This document shows, in pieces, positions 1 through 6,197 of a stretch of DNA of 6,197 nt (its first letter is position 1; each line of letters opens with the position of its first letter). The translations under genes were made by a program, and so were the position numbers. The stretch covers positions 1 through 6,197 of the forward strand of contig JACPOX010000278.1 in NCBI GenBank assembly GCA_016191305.1, given 5' to 3'. The notes below the pieces were generated by a model that did not search any database, had not been told where the DNA came from, and saw only the letters and a program-made list of their open reading frames with translations. Origin of the DNA: Legionella longbeachae. Its GTDB lineage: Bacteria; Pseudomonadota; Gammaproteobacteria; Legionellales; Legionellaceae.

Positions 1-2
1 TT

Positions 3-119
3 TCCTGGCGACCATAGCGGTTTGGAACCACCTGACTCCATCTCGAACTCAGAAGTGAAACGAACATGCGCCAATGATAGTGTGAGGTCTCCTCATGTGA
101 AAGTAGGTCATCGCCAGGG
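3..119 (+). rRNA. rrf: 5S ribosomal RNA
   Basis: This is a complete 5S rRNA of about 117 nt, the RNA of the central protuberance of the 50S subunit. The terminal helix is visible as a perfect 8-bp pairing of CCTGGCGA (4-11) with TCGCCAGG (111-118), with a possible U-G pair just outside it. The loop C region contains the conserved CGAAC (44-48), followed by the typical CAGAAGTGAAAC stretch. The order (5S, then terminator, then unrelated DNA) marks it as the last gene of a ribosomal RNA operon whose 16S and 23S genes would lie left of the window. The exact ends are processing sites and may differ by one or two bases. Confidence 0.97.
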
Positions 120-131
120 TTTTTTTCTTAG

Positions 132-158
132 AAGCGGCTTAATAGCCGCTTTTTTTTT
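132..158 (+). terminator. Rho-independent terminator of the rRNA operon
   Basis: The arms AAGCGGCT (132-139) and AGCCGCTT (144-151) form a perfect 8-bp stem with a 4-nt loop (TAAT), followed by a T-run to 158. It lies 13 nt after the 5S gene and should end the rRNA transcript and insulate the next gene. A T-run at 120-126 directly after the 5S terminal helix may give an additional, earlier release point. Confidence 0.92.
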
Positions 159-303
159 ACCTTATTTCCAATTTGTCTTTCTTGACTAATAGCGAACTAA
201 CTCTCATAAAATTGATGGCATGTTGTGATGAGTATCTCTCCTTCAAATTGATTTTTATTAAATTTTAGTTTAAGTTAACTATATTTAGAATAGGTTGTCG
301 TTT

Positions 304-1479
304 ATGTTAGTCCAACAGATTATGGATTTTATTCAAATACTTGGAAGGGAAAGTAAACCTATTTCCTGTGATGTGATACTCCGTCAGGCACTTGTGTCGT
401 ATTTTTATGAAAAAGCCCCAAATGATAGTTTAAGTACCGATGACATCCAATTTCTGGTGAACTGTTTTAAAAATCGCTGGGAGTCTATTGTTGATGGTGA
501 GGACGACTATACGCGCAATTCTTCAGTAGTTAATTTGCATTGGATTGAATTGGCTCGCCAACTCGAACCACTTACCAAAGTAAGTTATTTAAAAACTCTG
601 ATCCCTACTTTAAAAAATGATCGAGATTTAAACGACTTTTCATTACTCACTGAAACAGTAAATCTGTATAATTTTTTTCTAGGATCCAGTGGAACTACTT
701 TATTTAGAAAGTGGAGTTTTTGTGAGCATTTAAAAACTTGGCAATTTACTTTATCTACATATAGAAGCTTAACTGAAAGGAAGTTAAATATTGTAACAAT
801 AGGTGAGTTATCTCGTTTAAAATTATGCAAACACACAGAAAAGCAAGTGACTGTTGGAATAGAACACTTCTCCAATTTTTGGGATTTTATGCGGAAAAAA
901 GTTTTTGTTCATTTAAATGATAATGGCCAAACTCCTAAAGCAATGTTACCTCATTTACTGGAATTAATTGAGAGGTACTTTTATTTAAAATCAAATAATT
1001 TAAACTTTTCAATATTTAAAAATGAAGTTAATATTTTTTTTCGACGATTGTATGGTTATCCATTAACTGAAGTAAACTCTTTGTATGGGACAAAAATTGA
1101 ATATAAAGAAAATGAGGAATATTTGTTAGATGTATTTATTGCGCTACATTCAGCAAATGATTTCCTTGAACTTGATTTTGAAATACAAGTTTTAAGTAAA
1201 TGGCTCTTTCAATTTAATCCAGCCTTAAAGGCATTAAGTAAAGAACTAGAACCTTTTTATAGTGAGTGGACTAAAGGGCCTCTAGTAAAAGACATAAATC
1301 AAATTCAATTAGAAGCATTGAACAATTGTTGCATTTTATTTGTTTCGTTATTGACTTTTCATTTTAAATGCTCGAATTTTTTCGGCAAACAGACACATAG
1401 TTTTTGGGATAAAACAAATGATGTATTTCCTGAAGCATCTAAAATCTTTTCAATTTTACTGCGGAGCTTATTGGTTTGA
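304..1479 (+). CDS. Unrecognised protein, 5' part of a frameshifted gene
   Basis: I do not recognise this protein. The reading frame gives 391 residues from the ATG at 304. A TTG nine bases upstream (295) is also in frame, but the only Shine-Dalgarno-like bases (AGG, 292-294) touch that TTG and sit 9 nt from the ATG, so I prefer the ATG. The product looks soluble and mostly helical, rich in Leu, Phe, Asn and Lys. It has no signal peptide, no clear membrane segment and no motif I can name. The frame ends at a TGA (1477-1479) just after the next frame opens. The next frame continues with similar composition, so this is probably the N-terminal two thirds of a protein of about 580 residues interrupted by a single-base indel near 1441-1457. 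It stands alone between the rRNA terminator and the convergent rsgA. The lack of a recognisable family and the broken frame suggest a lineage-specific, dispensable gene. A sequencing error cannot be excluded. Confidence 0.6.
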   Translation: MLVQQIMDFIQILGRESKPISCDVILRQALVSYFYEKAPNDSLSTDDIQFLVNCFKNRWESIVDGEDDYTRNSSVVNLHWIELARQLEPLTKVSYLKTLIPTLKNDRDLNDFSLLTETVNLYNFFLGSSGTTLFRKWSFCEHLKTWQFTLSTYRSLTERKLNIVTIGELSRLKLCKHTEKQVTVGIEHFSNFWDFMRKKVFVHLNDNGQTPKAMLPHLLELIERYFYLKSNNLNFSIFKNEVNIFFRRLYGYPLTEVNSLYGTKIEYKENEEYLLDVFIALHSANDFLELDFEIQVLSKWLFQFNPALKALSKELEPFYSEWTKGPLVKDINQIQLEALNNCCILFVSLLTFHFKCSNFFGKQTHSFWDKTNDVFPEASKIFSILLRSLLV

Positions 1480-2047
1480 TCCTGAATTATTAATTTCAGC
1501 ACTACTTGCTTTTAATACACATAATCAAGTAGTTAGATTACATATTAATCTTTTTTTAGATGATTTAGTGCATACTTATGCTCAAGATCAAAATGATTTT
1601 ATGAAACAGTTCCGAGTTAATATATTATTTACACAATTTGTAAATGGATTAAGTGAGCATCATCGGCGAAATTTGCTGAGACTGATTAATATTTGCGATA
1701 TTGAAACTGCAAAACTTCAATTTTTAAGTAATTGTGTTGTGCACCTCAACGAGCGTTTGTCACAATTAAACCAAACTCCATCTGAGAGTAGTTCAATATA
1801 TTTTTTTCCTCCGATACCTAAACTGGATAATTCAAAGTTATTTGAATTGTCTGAAGAAATAAAAGATGTTAATACAATAGTGACTGAATATAAATCTAGA
1901 TTAACGAGCTTTAAATTTGATCCGAACTTATTAGAAAAGATCAGTTCTTATTTGCTGAAAATTGGCCAACCGATTCTAAGTATCACTCAACTAGAAATGG
2001 TTAAAAATTTTGCTCGTCAGCAAGATTATATTGGGCAATATAACTAG
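1418..2047 (+). CDS. Unrecognised protein, 3' part of the frameshifted gene
   Basis: This 209-codon frame is +1 relative to the 5' part and overlaps it by 62 bp. Its two consecutive ATG codons (1418, 1421) have only a partial GGGA upstream at 1406-1409, and the first ten or so residues look like out-of-frame translation of the 5' part. I therefore read its true coding portion as starting around 1448-1460, continuing the upstream protein after loss of frame. The frame is closed upstream by a TGA at 1352-1354, so the indel lies between 1355 and 1476. The A4 (1441-1444), T4 (1447-1450) and T4 (1454-1457) runs are the likeliest sites; removing one T would join the two parts as ...SKIF-QFYCGAYWF.... 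The C-terminal part is helical and charged, ends in a polar tail, and shows no membrane segment. It stops 25 bp before the convergent end of rsgA. Function unknown. Independent translation from 1418 is possible but less likely. Confidence 0.55.
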   Translation: MMYFLKHLKSFQFYCGAYWFDPELLISALLAFNTHNQVVRLHINLFLDDLVHTYAQDQNDFMKQFRVNILFTQFVNGLSEHHRRNLLRLINICDIETAKLQFLSNCVVHLNERLSQLNQTPSESSSIYFFPPIPKLDNSKLFELSEEIKDVNTIVTEYKSRLTSFKFDPNLLEKISSYLLKIGQPILSITQLEMVKNFARQQDYIGQYN

Positions 2048-2072
2048 CGAATTGTCAAAAGACCCTAAGCAG

Positions 2073-3035
2073 TTAAGTATATTGAGTACAAAGATAGATG
2101 AAGTTTTCGTATCTTTTTGCCGTAATCAAACCCTCTTGTACTGCTTTAATAATGGCACAATAAGGCGTATTTTGATGGCTACAGTTACGAAATTTGCATT
2201 GTGTTAAATAGGGTCTAAATTCGGTATATCCATACGCAATTTCTGAAGCATTTATATGCCATAAACTAAACTCCCTTACTCCTGGAGAGTCGATTAATGC
2301 TCCCCCACTCGGTAAATGATAGTATTGAGAGTTACTAGTAGTATGTCGACCTAATTCTGAAATTTCAGAGAGTTCATTTGTGGAAATGTTTTGTTCATGA
2401 GGCAAAACGCTTGAGATTAAGGATGATTTGCCTACGCCAGATTGACCTACAAAAACACTGGTTTGATGATTTAATATTTTCTTTAGATGCTCCAATCCAT
2501 CGGGCATGTTTTTGTTGGTTAAAAGAATTGGGTAATCTAGTCTTTTATAATTATTAAATAATTGCTCTTTAAGTGTTTCAAAAGCTAAATCGGTTTTATT
2601 CAGTAAGATAACCGCCCGTAATTTTAGTGTTTCAGACATAACAAGATAACTATCGAGTAAAGGCCACGATATTTCTGGTTTAGGAGCAATGACAATAATA
2701 ATTTGGGTAATATTTGCAGCAACAGGTTTTTTTAAACCCCCACTAGTTGGTTTTGCCAAAAGACTATTTCGAGGATATAGGCTGACAACTACGCCTTGCC
2801 CCATCCCTTCGCTTTGCCAAATCACTCTGTCTCCAGCTACTAACCTTTCCAGATTAGGTCTTATAGAGCAACGAATGAGCTTACCCTGCGTGTCTTCGAG
2901 TGCAACGTGCTTACTAAAACGTTTAATGACTAAACCATCAGCAAGATTATCATTATTTTTTTTGTATTCATGATAATTTTGTTGGATTTTTTCAATACGC
3001 GCAGATTGCTGTTTGTTAATACGTCTTTTACTCAT
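2073..3035 (-). CDS. rsgA: Ribosome small subunit-dependent GTPase RsgA
   Basis: RsgA (YjeQ) is a circularly permuted GTPase that binds the 30S subunit late in assembly, checks the decoding region and releases maturation factors on GTP hydrolysis. The 320-residue protein is a little shorter than the E. coli one (350). The basic N-terminus (MSKRRINKQQ) resembles other family members, which supports the ATG at 3033-3035. An OB-fold region spans about residues 33-90. The GTPase motifs are in permuted order: G4 NKTD at 146-149, the P-loop GQSGVGKSS at 197-205, a switch-like GRHTTS at 229-234, and G3 DSPG at 249-252. The C-terminal zinc site is complete, with C280, C285, H287 and C293. The gene is divergent from cca and converges on the unknown broken gene. 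No good Shine-Dalgarno sequence precedes the start, and a candidate -10 lies only 13 nt upstream, so the leader may be very short. In E. coli rsgA also lies next to orn; here cca stands between them. Confidence 0.97.
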   Translation of the reverse strand: MSKRRINKQQSARIEKIQQNYHEYKKNNDNLADGLVIKRFSKHVALEDTQGKLIRCSIRPNLERLVAGDRVIWQSEGMGQGVVVSLYPRNSLLAKPTSGGLKKPVAANITQIIIVIAPKPEISWPLLDSYLVMSETLKLRAVILLNKTDLAFETLKEQLFNNYKRLDYPILLTNKNMPDGLEHLKKILNHQTSVFVGQSGVGKSSLISSVLPHEQNISTNELSEISELGRHTTSNSQYYHLPSGGALIDSPGVREFSLWHINASEIAYGYTEFRPYLTQCKFRNCSHQNTPYCAIIKAVQEGLITAKRYENFIYLCTQYT

Positions 3036-3056
3036 AGTTAGGATCTATATTATAAT
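3027..3056 (+). promoter_or_regulatory. Candidate promoter for the cca-orn-queH operon
   Basis: On the plus strand TATAAT (3051-3056) overlaps the minus-strand -10, because ATTATAAT (3049-3056) is its own reverse complement. TTTACT (3027-3032) matches 4 of 6 -35 bases at an 18-bp spacing. Transcription would start near 3063 and give a leader of about 70 nt that includes the inverted repeat at 3068-3093. AT-rich DNA often produces such matches by chance, so this is a candidate only. Confidence 0.35.
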
Positions 3057-3079
3057 CATTTATAAGGATTTCTCTCCAA
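3049..3079 (-). promoter_or_regulatory. Candidate rsgA promoter
   Basis: On the minus strand a perfect TATAAT (3054-3049) lies 13 nt before the rsgA start codon. A weak -35-like TTGGAG (3079-3074) lies 19 bp upstream of it, matching 3 of 6 consensus bases. The predicted start site is near 3042, giving a leader of only several nucleotides. The perfect -10 and its position support the call; the poor -35 and long spacer keep it tentative. Confidence 0.4.
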
Positions 3080-3093
3080 TTATAAAGAGAAAT
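3068..3093. repeat. Perfect 8-bp inverted repeat in the rsgA-cca intergenic region
   Basis: ATTTCTCT (3068-3075) and AGAGAAAT (3086-3093) are exact reverse complements separated by 10 bp. The dyad sits between the divergent start codons, overlaps the candidate rsgA -35, and falls in the predicted cca leader. It could be an operator for a dimeric regulator or a weak RNA hairpin. It has no T-run, so it does not look like a terminator. Confidence 0.6.
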
Positions 3094-3134
3094 GCAGATG
3101 AATAATCATACAGTATGAAGGTAAATTAAATTTA

Positions 3135-4355
3135 ATGAAAGTCTACTTAGTTGGTGGTGCGGTTCGTGATCAATTATTGAATCTTCCTTTGCGTGAACGT
3201 GATTGGGTTGTTGTTGGTTCTAGTCCTGGGGAATTGTTAGAAAAAAAGTTCAAGAAAGTTGGTCGAGACTTTCCAGTATTTTTACATCCTAAGACAAATG
3301 AAGAATATGCTTTGGCGCGTACTGAAAGAAAATCTGCTCCTGGATATTATGGTTTTTCCTGTAATTATAGTAAAACAGTTACTTTAGAAGAAGATTTGGC
3401 ACGCCGTGATTTAACAATCAATGCAATGGCCATGGATGATCAGGGAAATATTATAGATCCTTATCAAGGACAAAAAGATTTGGAAAATAAAATATTACGC
3501 CATGTTTCACCAGCTTTTGTAGAAGATCCTGTTCGTGTGTTACGTGTTGCTCGTTTTGCAGCACGTTTTCACTATTTAGGTTTTAAACTAGCGGATGAAA
3601 CACGTTCATTAATGTATTCGATGGTTAAACGTGGTGAATTATCCCATTTGGTTGCTGAGCGTGTCTGGCAGGAGTGGTCTAAAAGCCTGGAGGAAAGAAA
3701 TCCAGAACAATTTATTGCTACTTTACGTTCTTGTGATGCATTGAAAGTTATTCTTCCTGAGGTAAATGTATTGTTTGGCGTGCCCAATCCTTATCGTTAT
3801 CATCATGAAGTCGATAGTGGAGTTCATACATTGTTAGTTTTGCAGGCTGCAGTGGCTTTAACTAAGGATCCGGTAATACGTTTTTCAGCATTAGTTCACG
3901 ATTTAGGCAAGGCTTTATCACCCATGCAAAACTGGCCAAGTCATCATGGACATGAAGAACGTGGCGTTGCCATAATCGAGTCATTATGTCTACGTTTGCG
4001 AATTCCAACTGATTATCGTATTTTAGCAAGGATGGTATCCCGATTTCATCTAAATATTCATCGTTTATCTGAATTAAAGGCAAGTACAATTGTAAAAATT
4101 CTAGAGCAGTGCGACGCATTTCGTCGACCGCAGCTTTTTTATAATACGTTAATTGCCTGCCAAGCTGATGCAGAAGGTTGTGGAAAAATTGTTGACTACA
4201 AACAAAGTAAATTGTGGCCTTATATTTTAACTGAGTGTGCTAAAGTAAATGTGCAATCGATAATAGCCGAAGGTTATGAGGGAGAAACAATTAAGCAAAC
4301 GCTGCATCAAAGACGTGTGGCCTGTGTTGAACTGATATTAACTTCTGGAAAATAA
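3135..4355 (+). CDS. cca: CCA-adding enzyme (tRNA nucleotidyltransferase) with HD domain
   Basis: Cca adds or repairs the 3'-terminal CCA of tRNAs without a nucleic acid template, using CTP and ATP. The 406-residue protein aligns along nearly its whole length with E. coli Cca (412). The class II nucleotidyltransferase core starts at once: GG at 7-8 in LVGGAVRD, and the metal-binding acidic pair at 21 and 23 (here E-R-D, where E. coli has D-R-D). RRDLTINAMA follows at 90-99 and the EDPVRVLR nucleotide-recognition segment at 130-137. The C-terminal HD phosphohydrolase domain, which gives E. coli Cca its phosphatase and 2',3'-cyclic phosphodiesterase activities, has H231, the HD pair H255-D256, and H271/H273. 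The start is fixed by the MKVYLVGGAVRD match. The nearest Shine-Dalgarno-like sequence, GAAGG (3117-3121), is 13 nt away, so initiation may be weak. It is the first gene of the operon and abuts orn with no gap. Confidence 0.97.
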   Translation: MKVYLVGGAVRDQLLNLPLRERDWVVVGSSPGELLEKKFKKVGRDFPVFLHPKTNEEYALARTERKSAPGYYGFSCNYSKTVTLEEDLARRDLTINAMAMDDQGNIIDPYQGQKDLENKILRHVSPAFVEDPVRVLRVARFAARFHYLGFKLADETRSLMYSMVKRGELSHLVAERVWQEWSKSLEERNPEQFIATLRSCDALKVILPEVNVLFGVPNPYRYHHEVDSGVHTLLVLQAAVALTKDPVIRFSALVHDLGKALSPMQNWPSHHGHEERGVAIIESLCLRLRIPTDYRILARMVSRFHLNIHRLSELKASTIVKILEQCDAFRRPQLFYNTLIACQADAEGCGKIVDYKQSKLWPYILTECAKVNVQSIIAEGYEGETIKQTLHQRRVACVELILTSGK

Positions 4356-4913
4356 ATGAAAAATAATCATAATTTAATTTGGATAGATTTGGAAATGACA
4401 GGTTTGGAACCCGAGCAAGATCGTATTATTGAAATCGCTACAGTGGTGACTGACCCTCATTTAAATATAATTGCCGAAGGGCCTGTTGTGGCTATTTCTC
4501 AATCTAAAACTCTTCTGGATGGAATGGATTCTTGGAATACCAGACAACATAATCAATCAGGTTTGGTCAATCGAGTTTTAGAAAGCAAAATCAGTGAGGT
4601 TCAAGCAGAGCAATCAACGATAGCTTTTTTAAAGCAGTACTTGGATAAGGGGAAATCGCCCATGTGTGGTAATAGCATATGTCAGGATCGGCGGTTCTTA
4701 TATAAATACATGCCCGAATTAGCATCTTTTTTTCACTACAGAAATTTGGATGTAAGTACTCTTAAGGAATTAGCTATTCGTTGGAAGCCAATGTTATTAA
4801 ATGGAGTGGTTAAAGAATCAAAGCACTTGGCTTTAGATGATATTAAAGACTCCATTGCAGAATTGGTTTATTATCGTCAACATTTTATAAATTTGTCGGA
4901 CGTTACAAAATGA
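4356..4913 (+). CDS. orn: Oligoribonuclease, DEDDh 3'-5' exoribonuclease
   Basis: Orn degrades the dinucleotides and very short oligoribonucleotides left by other RNases, including pGpG from c-di-GMP breakdown, and is a cytoplasmic dimer. The 185-residue length is normal for the family. The DEDDh active site is intact: D11 and E13 in [10 protein letters not shown]111 in [14 protein letters not shown], and H157 with D162 in the [15 protein letters not shown] segment. The CGNS and [14 protein letters not shown] blocks match E. coli Orn closely. The ATG follows the cca stop codon directly, with GGA at 4347-4349 inside the end of cca serving as the ribosome binding site 6 nt away. The 3' end overlaps queH by 4 bp (ATGA). 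Close packing implies co-transcription and translational coupling with cca and queH. Confidence 0.97.
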   Translation: MKNNHNLIWIDLEMTGLEPEQDRIIEIATVVTDPHLNIIAEGPVVAISQSKTLLDGMDSWNTRQHNQSGLVNRVLESKISEVQAEQSTIAFLKQYLDKGKSPMCGNSICQDRRFLYKYMPELASFFHYRNLDVSTLKELAIRWKPMLLNGVVKESKHLALDDIKDSIAELVYYRQHFINLSDVTK

Positions 4914-5575
4914 TACAAAGAGAACGCTTGGAATTACCTGATGGAGCAGATAAATTATTACTGCATTCATGCTGTGCACCCTGCTCTGGTGAGGTTATGG
5001 AAGCGCTTATCAGTTCGGAGATCAATTTTTCTATATTTTTTTACAATCCAAATATTCATCCTATTCAAGAGTATGAAATTAGGAAAAATGAAAATATTAA
5101 TTTTGCAAAAAAACACAATATTCCTTTTATTGACGCAGACTATGATAAAGATAACTGGTTTGCCCGTGCTAAGGGTTTAGAATGGGAGCCGGAGCGTGGT
5201 AAACGTTGTACCATGTGTTTTGATATGCGTTTTGAACGTACAGCTTTATATGCCCATGAACATGATTTTCCCGTGATTAGTAGTTCTTTAGGTATTTCGC
5301 GTTGGAAGGATATGAATCAAATTAATGATTGTGGTATGCGGGCTGCTACTAAGTATCCTGATCTTAAATATTGGACTTACAACTGGCGACAAAATGGTGG
5401 TTCAGAACGAATGTATCAAATTGCCAAACGGGAAGAATTTTATAAACAAGAATATTGTGGTTGTGTCTATTCTTTACGTGATACTAATGCGTGGCGTAAG
5501 CAAAAGGAGCGTGACCGAATTAAAATAGGTATTAATTACTATGCGCAACCACAGAAAGACGAAGAGGGTATATGA
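4910..5575 (+). CDS. queH: Epoxyqueuosine reductase QueH (DUF208 family)
   Basis: QueH carries out the last step of queuosine synthesis, reducing epoxyqueuosine to queuosine at position 34 of tRNAs for Asp, Asn, His and Tyr. It is a non-orthologous alternative to the cobalamin-dependent QueG. The 221-residue protein shows the family hallmarks: [12 protein letters not shown] near the N-terminus (C21, C22, C25), the FYNPNIHP segment at 44-51, C100-x2-C103 in [10 protein letters not shown], the [11 protein letters not shown] segment at 124-134, and the C-terminal EYCGCVYSL (C183, C185). The CC pair and the CxxC are the cysteines expected to hold the iron-sulfur cluster; that assignment is family knowledge. 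The start codon overlaps the orn stop codon, with GGA (4898-4900) 9 nt upstream. The charged tail after residue 195 is less typical. The 3' end overlaps the CDF gene by 4 bp. Confidence 0.95.
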   Translation: MIQRERLELPDGADKLLLHSCCAPCSGEVMEALISSEINFSIFFYNPNIHPIQEYEIRKNENINFAKKHNIPFIDADYDKDNWFARAKGLEWEPERGKRCTMCFDMRFERTALYAHEHDFPVISSSLGISRWKDMNQINDCGMRAATKYPDLKYWTYNWRQNGGSERMYQIAKREEFYKQEYCGCVYSLRDTNAWRKQKERDRIKIGINYYAQPQKDEEGI

Positions 5576-6197
5576 GTACTCATTCACATGGTGACTTACA
5601 TCACCACCATGAACATAAGCATAATACAACTACATATGATAAAGCATTTATCATCTCTATATTAGCAAATGGGCTTTTTGTCATCTTACAAATTATTTTC
5701 TCCTATGTTTCTCATTCGACCAGTTTATTAGCGGATGCATTTCATAATTTAGGTGATGTTTTAGGTTTGGTCTTAGCTTGGATTGCTACCATACTCATGA
5801 AACGTACCCCAACTATGAAAGCAACATATGGATTAAAGAAAATTTCCATTCTATCCGCTTTAGCAAATGGAATTTTGTTGGTTTTTTCATGCGGAATTAT
5901 TGCAACAGAAGCAGTGTATAAGCTTTTTGCTTCAACAGAAGTTCATGCTATTTCGGTAATGATTATTGCAGGTATTGGAGTAGTCATTAATTTGAGTACT
6001 GCATTAATGTTTATGCGCGGCTCTGAAGATTTAAATATTAGAGGGGCCTATTTGCATTTGTTTTATGATGCCTTAGTTTCAGTTGGAGTAGTTTTGTCAG
6101 CTTTATTATTATACTGGACTGGTTGGCTTTGGATAGACCCTATTGTTGGTTTGCTCATTGCTTTCTTCATTCTTAAAGGGACTTGGTCTTTATTTAC
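5572..6197 (+). CDS. Cation diffusion facilitator (CDF) metal exporter, 3' end outside window
   Basis: CDF proteins are inner-membrane antiporters that export Zn2+ or related divalent ions in exchange for protons. Only the first 208 codons are present and the frame is still open at the window edge. The start is the ATG overlapping the queH stop (ATGA), preceded by GAGG at 5564-5567. The cytosolic N-terminus is histidine-rich, with 8 His among residues 4-17. About six hydrophobic membrane segments follow. The transport site is visible as HNLGD in the second segment (H58, D62) and HLFYD in the fifth (H162, D166), the His-Asp-His-Asp set typical of zinc transporters of the CzcD/ZitB/ZnT type. 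[14 protein letters not shown] (86-99) matches the conserved YG(F/L)KR-E-L-A-N region. The C-terminal cytoplasmic domain is not in view. Zinc is the likeliest substrate, but cobalt or cadmium cannot be excluded. Its coupling to queH implies constitutive co-expression with the tRNA genes unless it has its own internal promoter. Confidence 0.93.
   Translation, partial: MSTHSHGDLHHHHEHKHNTTTYDKAFIISILANGLFVILQIIFSYVSHSTSLLADAFHNLGDVLGLVLAWIATILMKRTPTMKATYGLKKISILSALANGILLVFSCGIIATEAVYKLFASTEVHAISVMIIAGIGVVINLSTALMFMRGSEDLNIRGAYLHLFYDALVSVGVVLSALLLYWTGWLWIDPIVGLLIAFFILKGTWSLF

Noticed and set aside
159..303. Possible promoter between the rRNA terminator and the unknown gene, for example TATATT at 280-285
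   Set aside because: No -35 match at an acceptable spacing, and -10-like strings are common in such AT-rich DNA. I see no tRNA, repeat or hairpin there either.
585..875. Minus-strand frame of 96 codons inside the unknown gene
   Set aside because: The plus-strand frame is much longer and open throughout. The antisense frame has no ribosome binding site or recognisable motif.
2048..2072. Bidirectional terminator between the convergent unknown gene and rsgA
   Set aside because: The 25-bp gap contains no inverted repeat followed by a T-run on either strand.
2010..2207. Plus-strand frame of 65 codons at the end of the broken gene, with a coding-like stretch such as ELSKDPKQLSILSTK
   Set aside because: Most of it is antisense to the conserved C-terminus of rsgA and its ATG lies inside the 3' part of the unknown gene. 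A second frameshift extending the unknown protein into it would force a convergent overlap of more than 100 bp. A shadow is simpler.
2689..2973. Plus-strand frame of 94 codons inside rsgA
   Set aside because: It is antisense to the GTPase and OB-fold region of rsgA, a clear conserved gene, and has no recognisable content.
3115..3129. Mini-frame ATG AAG GTA AAT TAA just before cca, resembling a leader peptide and starting MKV like Cca
   Set aside because: It has four codons, no ribosome binding site of its own and no regulatory codon content. A chance match in AT-rich leader DNA is the better explanation.
3862..4119. Minus-strand frame of 85 codons inside cca, together with another at 3572-3787
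   Set aside because: Both lie opposite the conserved HD and linker regions of cca and have no independent support.
1..6197. Mobile elements, CRISPR arrays, toxin-antitoxin or defence genes
   Set aside because: I saw no transposase, no regularly spaced direct repeats, no terminal inverted repeats and no defence-type domains. Apart from the orphan gene, the content is housekeeping.

Overview
The window is AT-rich chromosomal DNA from a gammaproteobacterium, most likely Legionella or a close relative in the Legionellaceae. This rests on the 5S rRNA sequence, on the close similarity of Cca, Orn and RsgA to their E. coli counterparts within a low-GC background, and on the overall gene mix. The genus is an inference from memory, not from a search.

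Layout. (1) Positions 3-158 are the 3' end of a ribosomal RNA operon: a complete 5S rRNA followed by a T-run and a Rho-independent terminator. (2) Positions 159-303 hold no feature I can support. (3) Positions 304-2047 encode one large unrecognised protein whose frame is broken once, near 1441-1457. It therefore appears as a 5' part (304-1479) and a 3' part (1418-2047) that overlap. (4) rsgA lies on the minus strand (3035 to 2073) and converges on the broken gene with only 25 bp between them. (5) A 99-bp divergent intergenic region (3036-3134) carries a symmetric -10 sequence and a perfect 8-bp inverted repeat. (6) A tightly packed plus-strand operon then runs to the right edge: cca, orn, queH and a cation diffusion facilitator (CDF) exporter gene cut off by the window end. 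Its junctions are 0 bp (cca/orn), a 4-bp ATGA overlap (orn/queH) and another 4-bp ATGA overlap (queH/CDF).

Functionally, the recognised genes are housekeeping genes of translation and RNA metabolism. RsgA matures the 30S subunit, Cca completes and repairs tRNA 3' ends, Orn destroys the last di- and short oligoribonucleotides, and QueH makes the final queuosine modification in the tRNA anticodon. The CDF exporter is a metal-efflux gene translationally coupled to this set. The gene neighbourhood recalls E. coli, where rsgA, orn and queG lie close together. Here the unrelated enzyme QueH, which performs the QueG reaction, sits next to orn.

I found no CRISPR array, insertion sequence, prophage, tRNA or toxin-antitoxin pair. 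The only genuinely unexplained coding content is the broken gene at 304-2047. Most of the window is ordinary, and I see no convincing evidence of a new multi-gene system.
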